DNA of 11,651 nt, from positions 1 through 11,651 of the forward strand of contig DMQJ01000478.1 in NCBI GenBank assembly GCA_003455715.1. The letters are read 5' to 3'. A program made the position numbers and the translations under genes. Source of the DNA: Acidimicrobiaceae bacterium. GTDB taxonomy: Bacteria; Actinomycetota; Acidimicrobiia; Acidimicrobiales; Ilumatobacteraceae. Shown in pieces: positions 6,160 through 11,651 of the stretch (position 1 is its first letter; every line of letters starts with the position of its first letter). The notes beneath the pieces were generated by a model. The model saw only the letters and a list, made by a program, of their open reading frames with translations. It was not told the origin of the DNA and ran no database searches.

Positions 6160-8532
6160 GTGGCGACTTCGTCGATACTGGTGATCGATGAGTGGGCGGT
6201 GGTCGACGGAGTGGGGATCCTGGTGAGCGGTCCACGCGACGAGTTCGATGCCCTTGTCCTCGGCGCTCTGGAGGTACCGCGCTCGGTTGGAGACGTCCTC
6301 TTTCTGTTCCCGGCGTTGGGGGAGGCGGGTCTGGTGGCTGTGGATGAGGCGTTAGAGCGCCTGTCGGAACTCGCCCTGGTGCAGCGCCGAGCTGGTGGTC
6401 GCCTCTGGGAGTTGACTGAGCCAGGTTCACGCTGGCTCGACGAGCAAGCAGAGTGGCAGATCCATGTCGATCGCGTTGGCGAGTCGACGGACTCAGCGTC
6501 AGTGCTGACCGGGGTCCTGGCGCGCGGAGTCGTCAAGGTCGGCGACTGGTTCCACGACGGAGTCGGTAACACCTGCCGCGTCGTCCAGGTGTACGACGTC
6601 GAACCCGGCACCCGCTCTGTGTCGGTCAGCTTCGAACCAGCCAGCATCGACTCGGTCGACCTCGACGCTGCTTCGAATCCGCTGACCCTCGGAGTCATTC
6701 GCCAATGGACTCCGAGGGCCATCGCTGAGGACTTCCGACGACTGTCGCCGCCGGCCTGGCACGCTGAGACGTTCACGGACGACCTCTTCTTCGACAGATC
6801 ACTTCCCGACATCAGTGCGGCATTCGCGGAGGATCGAACATGGAGCGATGTCCACTCAGCCCTAGGCAGATCGGGATTGCGTTGGGAGGTCTGGCGAGGA
6901 AGCGCTCGCCAGACTGAGCTCCCTTCCGTCGACGATGTCTTCGACATGGACGGCGACCGCTACACGCTCAAGGCTTGGGTCGGCCCGGTCCAGTTCAACG
7001 CGCACTACTGGACACGTGACGAAGTTGACTTCGATGTCGCGATCGGTGCCCTCGCTGATCCGTCGAGTTTCGAGTGCGTTGTTGCGTTCATGGACTGGCT
7101 TGCGTCGATTGCGGGATCTGTGGCCAGGCTCGAGCACGAGGGTATGCAGGGCTTGGTGATCCGCGTCTCAGAGCCAGCCGACACACCAGGCGACGTGGTC
7201 GTATGGGACCGCCTGCGACTCGCTGGACTTCGCAATCCCGAGTTCGGCGTCTACCGAGATGTGGTAGCCCCGGCGTGGGGGCTCGACGAGACCAACATTG
7301 ACGCGTGGCTCGAGCGGCACGATGACGCCGATGCCGTCACGTCGGTGCTCTGCCACCTTCACCTCTGGGACGAGATCGAGTCCACCAGCGACGAGGTTGT
7401 CCTCGGAAAGGTGGCGGCAACGGTGGCTGAGCGCTGGCGCGCAGCACTGGCGGCGCAGTTGCCCAACCGAGCCTTCACCGTTGGGGTCATCGGAGAACCT
7501 GAAGAGTACGGGCCGACCGTGCGGGTCCGGGCGTTCACCCCGACGGTCACCGAGCACCACGTGGATCGGCTCGACCCCACCCTGAAGGCGCGGTTCGAGG
7601 CTGTAGTCGCGGCCCGATGGACAGGTGCGTTCCGCGCTGACGATGCGGTGGCGATCGCCACTGACGTTCTCGCTGCCGGCATCGACGAGCCAGCCGTCCT
7701 CGAGCTCGCAATGCAACCGACTGATCACCGCGTCCTACGGATCGACGACATTCGTTCGTTGTTCGATGCTTGCTGTGCGGCGCTCGGCGTGATGACGCCG
7801 ACCGCAGGTTCGGCGGGTTGGCAACGCGCACGAGAAATCGCTTCAGCCATCATTTCCGGCACCCTCACACCGGGTGAAGGTGCCGCTCAATTGTGGCCCC
7901 TCTGGCGGGAGTGCGGCACAGTGCCGGGATCGGATCCCCTCGACATGCTGCAACTGTCCGAGGAGTGGGAGGGCGCTGTCGGCGAGGGCCTCGCTCGGGC
8001 AGAGGAGCGCATCGTTGCGTCGGCCCGATCGGTCGTGGCCGATGCCGATCGGGCGCTCGCCGCGCTCGCAGTTCCCTTCGGCGCGGGTGATGAGGTCATC
8101 CGAGCTCGCGACGTGATGCCACTGCTATTGAATGCTGCGCCCTCGTTCCTCAGCACGTGGTACGGGATCGAAGACGATCACCTTTCGCTTGACGTCCCGG
8201 GTGGGCGGCTCCACTACCTCGACGCAGGAGCATTCGCGCGTCACGTCATCGAGATCCACCGGGGGAACAACCGCCGCTGGCTGCAGAATGCCTTTGACGT
8301 CATCGAACGAATGCACACCGACGGAGACGTCTACGTGGCTGAGCTCGCCACGATCGGCTATCTCGAAGGTATCCAGAACATCGCCGGCCACGCGGGCGTG
8401 GATCCCGAGGTCTTCGTCCCGTACCTCGGACCAGAGAGCCTGCGTTGGTGGCGTGGACTCGATCGGTTCTGGGCCGGGGAGCACCCGACCGTCGAGCCGA
8501 ATGACGACGAACCGTCAGGACCCGGCGCCTGA
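6160..8532 (+). CDS. Large multidomain protein: winged-helix-like, EF-Tu-D2-like and DUF7674-like modules
   Basis: A 790-residue protein with no signal peptide or membrane segment. Residues ~27-93 look like a winged helix (VDEALERLSELALVQRR, then GGRLWELTEPGSRWL). Residues ~113-180 follow the pattern of translation-factor domain 2 (SVLTGVLARGVVKVGD, then a barrel). Residues ~198-340 are an alpha/beta module opening with DDLFFDRSLPD, and ~350-480 another; I assign neither. Residues ~500-640 are helical. Residues ~650-770 resemble DUF7674: LHYLDAGAFARHVIEIH, then ELATIGYLEGIQN. The chain of small modules recalls polyimmunity or MafI/SMI1-type immunity proteins, but no nuclease or toxin motif is visible and the function is unknown. 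The start is GTG 6160, without a clear Shine-Dalgarno; GTG 6181 is an in-frame alternative. It stands alone, convergent with the DUF3800 gene 59 bases downstream. Confidence 0.8.
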   Translation: MATSSILVIDEWAVVDGVGILVSGPRDEFDALVLGALEVPRSVGDVLFLFPALGEAGLVAVDEALERLSELALVQRRAGGRLWELTEPGSRWLDEQAEWQIHVDRVGESTDSASVLTGVLARGVVKVGDWFHDGVGNTCRVVQVYDVEPGTRSVSVSFEPASIDSVDLDAASNPLTLGVIRQWTPRAIAEDFRRLSPPAWHAETFTDDLFFDRSLPDISAAFAEDRTWSDVHSALGRSGLRWEVWRGSARQTELPSVDDVFDMDGDRYTLKAWVGPVQFNAHYWTRDEVDFDVAIGALADPSSFECVVAFMDWLASIAGSVARLEHEGMQGLVIRVSEPADTPGDVVVWDRLRLAGLRNPEFGVYRDVVAPAWGLDETNIDAWLERHDDADAVTSVLCHLHLWDEIESTSDEVVLGKVAATVAERWRAALAAQLPNRAFTVGVIGEPEEYGPTVRVRAFTPTVTEHHVDRLDPTLKARFEAVVAARWTGAFRADDAVAIATDVLAAGIDEPAVLELAMQPTDHRVLRIDDIRSLFDACCAALGVMTPTAGSAGWQRAREIASAIISGTLTPGEGAAQLWPLWRECGTVPGSDPLDMLQLSEEWEGAVGEGLARAEERIVASARSVVADADRALAALAVPFGAGDEVIRARDVMPLLLNAAPSFLSTWYGIEDDHLSLDVPGGRLHYLDAGAFARHVIEIHRGNNRRWLQNAFDVIERMHTDGDVYVAELATIGYLEGIQNIAGHAGVDPEVFVPYLGPESLRWWRGLDRFWAGEHPTVEPNDDEPSGPGA

Positions 8533-8591
8533 CAAGCTGATCAACCTGTAGTGACTTCATTGGTACGCCATCGTCGGGTCGGCGGCGAGGG

Positions 8592-9473
8592 CTACTTGGC
8601 CTGTGGCCAGCCGAGCGCAAGCTGTTCCGTTCCTCCGGCGGGATCAGCGAACAAGAGCGCGGCGCTCAAGTTCATGGTTGCTCCTGTCGCGTGGATGCCA
8701 CCTCTCCACGTGCCTGAGTTCGGGTCGTAGTAGCGGAACTGAAGCTTCTTCAAGCGAGCCCCAAACCGCGACCGAACCCCGAGGTAGGCAGGGTTGGCGT
8801 GATGGTTCCATGAGTGCTGCATCGAGTACGCGGCGCACGCCGCAGGAAAGACGAGTGCAGACGCGACGAGGTCTGCGATCTGCAACGCCACGTGGCTGTC
8901 GCTGTGTCCGAAGACGGGCACCTCGACGAGTTGACGAAGCGGGTCCCCTCCTGTGCGGTACATCTGCGTCGCAATTCCAACTGCGTTCGGCGTGTTCTTC
9001 ACCTTCGTACGGCTGTCGAGAATGACGAGCCCTTGCCGGTTGGTTTGGTCCAGGTACTCGTGGAAGGTTCTGCACACCCACCAGCACGCTGACGAGTACA
9101 CAGCGGAGTCCTGCATCGGCAGCAGCGGGTCCTTCACGACAACACGTCCCACGATCGAGCATTCGTGCTCTGCGAGCAGTTTGAGCGTCCTGTCGAGGAG
9201 CCCGACAGCTCGCCGCTCCCGGTTGCGGTTCCCGCTCCGCAGATCGGCGCGAAGGTCGGAACCCTTCACTTCCGTCTGGATCAACTCGGACAGACGCACG
9301 TTGGCGAGCGACGGGTTGAACTCCTTCTTGAGCTGGAGGAAGTCCCAGTTGAGGTCCCTGAGCTTCTCACCCGGCACCAGGAGGCCGACGAGAACGAAGA
9401 GAGGCGTCGAGGACGGCTGTACAGGGTCGAGGGTCTCAGCGCTTCCTGACTCGTCGACGAAGCAGAAGTCCAT
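8592..9473 (-). CDS. DUF3800 domain protein
   Basis: The protein has 293 residues from ATG 9473. It opens with MDFCFVDESGS, the DUF3800 signature acidic motif (D7-E8-S-G), and carries the later motifs VILDSRTK and HSDSHVALQIADLVASAL. Together these acidic residues resemble an RNase H-like active site. DUF3800 genes are common in phages, plasmids and defence islands; their activity is not established. The length is normal for the family. The frame is open back to ATG 9563, which would add a 30-residue Ala-rich stretch. I prefer 9473 because family members start a few residues before the DESG motif and because the extra stretch is made of two DNA hairpins. However, the predicted promoter would put the transcript start only ~7 bases before 9563, so a near-leaderless longer form is possible. 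Confidence 0.87.
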   Translation of the reverse strand: MDFCFVDESGSAETLDPVQPSSTPLFVLVGLLVPGEKLRDLNWDFLQLKKEFNPSLANVRLSELIQTEVKGSDLRADLRSGNRNRERRAVGLLDRTLKLLAEHECSIVGRVVVKDPLLPMQDSAVYSSACWWVCRTFHEYLDQTNRQGLVILDSRTKVKNTPNAVGIATQMYRTGGDPLRQLVEVPVFGHSDSHVALQIADLVASALVFPAACAAYSMQHSWNHHANPAYLGVRSRFGARLKKLQFRYYDPNSGTWRGGIHATGATMNLSAALLFADPAGGTEQLALGWPQAK

Positions 9474-9502
9474 CGCGCCAGTATGAAGCATCGAAAACGC
9501 AA

Positions 9503-9532
9503 CTGCGGCCACCCCTTGCAAGGTGGCCGCAG
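9503..9532 (-). promoter_or_regulatory. 11-bp inverted repeat in DUF3800 leader (attenuator-like)
   Basis: The arms CTGCGGCCACC and GGTGGCCGCAG are perfectly complementary around an 8-base spacer. On the minus strand the stem is followed by TTGCGTTTTC, a weak T-run, 30 bases before the DUF3800 start. It can act as a terminator or attenuator. As DNA it could also be an operator, or part of a transfer-origin-like site given the relaxase nearby. Confidence 0.5.
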
Positions 9533-9537
9533 GACTT

Positions 9538-9554
9538 GCTGCACCGAGTGCAGC
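9538..9554 (-). promoter_or_regulatory. 7-bp hairpin preceding the larger leader stem
   Basis: The arms GCTGCAC and GTGCAGC are perfect around a 3-base loop. It lies five bases from the larger inverted repeat, between the predicted promoter and the gene. Two adjacent stems in a ~97-base leader suggest a folded regulatory RNA or a two-site operator. Confidence 0.45.
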
Positions 9555-9576
9555 GAACAGCATTGAGCTACCGACA

Positions 9577-9604
9577 ATCGTATTGAAGACCGTGCGGAAG
9601 TCAA
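9577..9604 (-). promoter_or_regulatory. Predicted sigma-70/SigA promoter for the DUF3800 gene
   Basis: On the minus strand, TTGACT (-35) and TACGAT (-10) are separated by 16 bases. Both fit actinobacterial housekeeping promoters. The start of transcription would be near 9570, giving a leader of about 97 bases to the ATG at 9473 or about 7 bases to the ATG at 9563. Confidence 0.5.
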
Positions 9605-9665
9605 CCTCTTGTGAACGAACTCTCCATAAGTGTCGGTCAAGACCACCCGCAGCTGTGACGGATCA

Positions 9666-9917
9666 TCAACCGGACACCAGCCGGGACATGCGGTGAGCGA
9701 GAGCGCTGGTGCGCTTGATCGCTTCGATCGCCTGGGATTCCTCGGCGGTCGGAGCTGTCAGCCAGTAGGGGTCGGTGGGGTCGAACGAGTCACCGGGGAG
9801 GAAGACTGCGCCGTCGTTCCGGGGTAGGTCCTGGCCGAGTTCCCAGTACTCGTAGCAGTCGAGTGCCTCGACGAGCGTGGCGATCTCGGCGGCGGTGAGG
9901 GTGACGGTCATGTCCAT
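9666..9917 (-). CDS. Small hypothetical protein downstream of relaxase
   Basis: An 83-residue protein, not recognised. It opens with MDMTVTLTAAEIATLVEALDCYEYW, which suggests a regular helix after a short strand. It has an acidic, aromatic middle (PGDSFDPTDPYWL) and a helical end (EESQAIEAIKRTSALAHRM). The predicted protein is acidic and soluble, with no motif for catalysis. ATG 9917 was chosen over an upstream TTG at 9953, which is nearer the preceding stop; ATG 9911 is also possible, and none has a good ribosome site. It follows the relaxase gene by 56 bases in the same direction, so it is probably cotranscribed with it. It may be a small accessory protein of the transfer module. Confidence 0.6.
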   Translation of the reverse strand: MDMTVTLTAAEIATLVEALDCYEYWELGQDLPRNDGAVFLPGDSFDPTDPYWLTAPTAEESQAIEAIKRTSALAHRMSRLVSG

Positions 9918-9973
9918 TGACCAAGCGTCTCGAGCCCGCGTCGAGGTCGTCAACAGTTGACCACCGGACCGGT

Positions 9974-11651
9974 TCAGAGGCCGAGGTCGATGCCTTGCGA
10001 GCGGGTGCGAGTCGCGCCGACGTCATCAAGATTGGCATGTGGGGTCTCGACTTGGACGCCGGTATCAAACTCGACGGTCGGCGTGGCTGCTCGGATGACT
10101 CGATCGAGGCGCTGGGTCACGGCGGCGAGGTCTCGCTCTGCTTGGACGAGAAACTCCCTCGTGGGAGTGCCTGTGGCGCGAGCCGTGGTGAGGTGGGCGC
10201 TCACTGCAGACACGTCGACGCAGGCGGCATCGAAGTCGCGTCGGAGGCGGCGGCGCTTCAGGGGTGAACCACTGGCGCCGGCTGATCGACAGTGGTTCGC
10301 TGACCACATCGCCTCCTTGGCTGTTTGGAGTTGCGCCTCGGCAGCGGCCACTGCGAGGCGGTGTGGTTCGTGTGCCTTCGCTGCCACGTCGCGACGTTGC
10401 TCAGCGTCGGCGAGGCGGCGGCGCAGGACCGCCACTTCGTCGGGCTCGGGAGTGATCGAGGGAGTGGCGGGAACGTCCCGGGCTGACTCCCGGGAGGGCT
10501 CACGATGAACTCCCTGCCCGGCCTGTCGGGCGAGGTGGCGGCGTTGGGCGACGGCGGGGAGATTGGGGTGGTCGTTGGCGAGGACTCGTTCGAGGACGTC
10601 CCTCGCTTCGGCGATGTCGGGGGTTTCGGTGACGACGAGGAGCATGTTGTGCTCTCGGCCTCGGGTTGCTCCCACATAGAGGCCTCGGCGTGTGGTGGCC
10701 TCGGACACCAGCTCCATTCCGATCGTGGTGGTGTCGCCCTGGTTGCCGTGCTCGGTGGCGGCGTAGCCGAGTCGGACGTGCTCGTGTGCGTACTCGGGCG
10801 GGAGAGTCACGGTGCCGGGTCCTCGATCCGACGACACGGTGAGCGAGCCGTCGCTTTCGATCCCAGTCACCGTCCAGGCTTCGCGGTTGCGGACCGACTC
10901 GCCGCTGCTCGTCGTGAGCGAGCGGTTGTTGCGGCGGGTCACCACAACGTCGCCGATGCACGCCTGCTCGCCGCCGCCGATCGCTGCCGAACGACAGCCG
11001 TCGATCTCACGGCCTCGCACTCGGGCCGACTGGATCGCTGCGTTGATGGCGTCGACGTGGGCGTTGCTCGACCCGGTGATCGCACACGTCCCGCGATCGG
11101 CGACTGCGGTTCGCCAGCGGTCGACGATGACGCCGAGCAGGTCGTCGAACGTTCCGGCGACGATGCGGCCGTGTGCTTCGTAGGCGTCGAACGCCCCTGC
11201 CTCACCGCGTCGCAGTTGCAGGGACGCCGCTGCTTCCCACGGCTGGGTGAAGCGGTGGATGCGGGTGAGTTCGTGCACTCGGCCGGTGGAGCAGAGTTCG
11301 TCGAACATGCCGCCTCGGCCGACTGCCTGTAGCTGGTGGGGGTCGCCGACGAGGGCGAGTCGCCAGCCCTGTTGGTCGGCGAGTCGGACGAGTGCGGCGA
11401 GGGATGCGGTGCCGACCATGCCGGCCTCGTCGACGATGACGGTGGTGCCGGCAGGGAGTCGGAAGAACGGCAACGGCGCACGGTCCGTGCGCTGCCATTC
11501 GTGCAACAGCTTGGCCAGTGTGTCGGAGAGGGCGCCGGTCTCCGTTTCGAGGACACGGGCGGCCTTGGCCGACGGCGCCACGCCGAACACGTACCGACCT
11601 TGTTCGTGGAGGTCGTCGATCGCTGCTCGCAGGGTGGTGGTCTTGCCGGCG
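9974..11651 (-). CDS. MobF/TraA-type conjugative relaxase-helicase, C-terminal ~559 residues (runs off right edge)
   Basis: The frame enters from the right edge with Walker A already in progress (AGKTTTLRAAIDDL), so the N-terminal relaxase domain is outside. The visible part is a superfamily 1B RecD/TraI-type helicase: motif II VIVDEAGMVG (~11420-11450), motif III LVGDPHQLQAVGRGG, LTRIHRF, a motif V region YAATEHGNQGDTTTIG, and motif VI YVGATRGRE. After the helicase come ~200 residues with a coiled-coil-like stretch (VAVLRRRLADAEQRRDVAAK) and a variable tail. Such proteins nick the transfer origin and unwind the strand to be exported during conjugation. Without the N-terminus I cannot show the relaxase tyrosines and His triad, so a stand-alone RecD-like helicase remains possible. 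It marks the right part of the window as conjugative or mobilisable element DNA. Confidence 0.85.
   Translation of the reverse strand, partial: AGKTTTLRAAIDDLHEQGRYVFGVAPSAKAARVLETETGALSDTLAKLLHEWQRTDRAPLPFFRLPAGTTVIVDEAGMVGTASLAALVRLADQQGWRLALVGDPHQLQAVGRGGMFDELCSTGRVHELTRIHRFTQPWEAAASLQLRRGEAGAFDAYEAHGRIVAGTFDDLLGVIVDRWRTAVADRGTCAITGSSNAHVDAINAAIQSARVRGREIDGCRSAAIGGGEQACIGDVVVTRRNNRSLTTSSGESVRNREAWTVTGIESDGSLTVSSDRGPGTVTLPPEYAHEHVRLGYAATEHGNQGDTTTIGMELVSEATTRRGLYVGATRGREHNMLLVVTETPDIAEARDVLERVLANDHPNLPAVAQRRHLARQAGQGVHREPSRESARDVPATPSITPEPDEVAVLRRRLADAEQRRDVAAKAHEPHRLAVAAAEAQLQTAKEAMWSANHCRSAGASGSPLKRRRLRRDFDAACVDVSAVSAHLTTARATGTPTREFLVQAERDLAAVTQRLDRVIRAATPTVEFDTGVQVETPHANLDDVGATRTRSQGIDLGL

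Noticed and set aside
6018..6947. 309-residue minus-strand open frame
   Set aside because: Its composition (runs of Ser, Arg, Pro, Thr) is that of an antisense shadow. It overlaps the multidomain gene and the repeat region.
8953..9486. 177-residue plus-strand ORF
   Set aside because: It lies opposite the DUF3800 gene, whose DESG and LQIADL motifs identify the true strand.
10505..11332. 275-residue plus-strand open frame
   Set aside because: It lies wholly opposite the relaxase-helicase, whose conserved motifs II, III and VI are clear. Long antisense frames are expected in GC-rich DNA.

Overview
This is a GC-rich window with tightly packed genes, many ATGA overlaps, GTG starts and strong G/C third-position bias. 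It looks actinobacterial; an acidimicrobial-type lineage is a guess. It contains no core metabolic gene. Everything recognisable is accessory: P-loop ATPases of the defence-island kind, uncharacterised proteins, an apparent attachment site made from a tRNA 3' end, and a conjugation relaxase/helicase.

Left part (1-5762). A leftward TrlF-like PHP-ATPase gene (start 1324, running off the left edge) stands divergent from a rightward four-gene cluster. The cluster encodes a small His/Cys-containing hypothetical protein (1588-1980), a sigma-70-like protein with a C-terminal helix-turn-helix (1977-2981), a protein of unknown function whose N-terminus may be a PemK/MazF-like SH3 barrel (2971-3957), and a DUF3696-type AAA/ABC-like ATPase (3954-5762). 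Each junction overlaps by 4 or 11 bases, so the four are probably one translationally coupled transcript. I know of no described system with this set of genes. It is the best candidate here for a new conflict or defence system.

Boundary (5763-6159). A perfect 11-bp terminator hairpin is followed, on the minus strand sense, by the last 24 bases of a tRNA (half T-arm, acceptor 3' strand, CCA). The rest of the tRNA is absent. This is the usual scar at the distal end of an element integrated into a tRNA 3' end. The geometry places the element to the right, which agrees with the relaxase there. A perfect 12-bp tandem repeat lies 116 bp inside that side.

Right part (6160-11651), probably element DNA. 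It has a 790-residue multidomain protein with a winged-helix-like start, an EF-Tu-domain-2-like barrel and a DUF7674-like C-terminus. Convergent to it is a DUF3800 protein with a clear promoter and a structured leader. Then come a small conserved-looking hypothetical gene and the C-terminal half of a MobF/TraA-type relaxase-helicase that runs off the right edge. No integrase is visible; it should lie outside the window. The two genes between the attachment scar and the relaxase would be the element's cargo.
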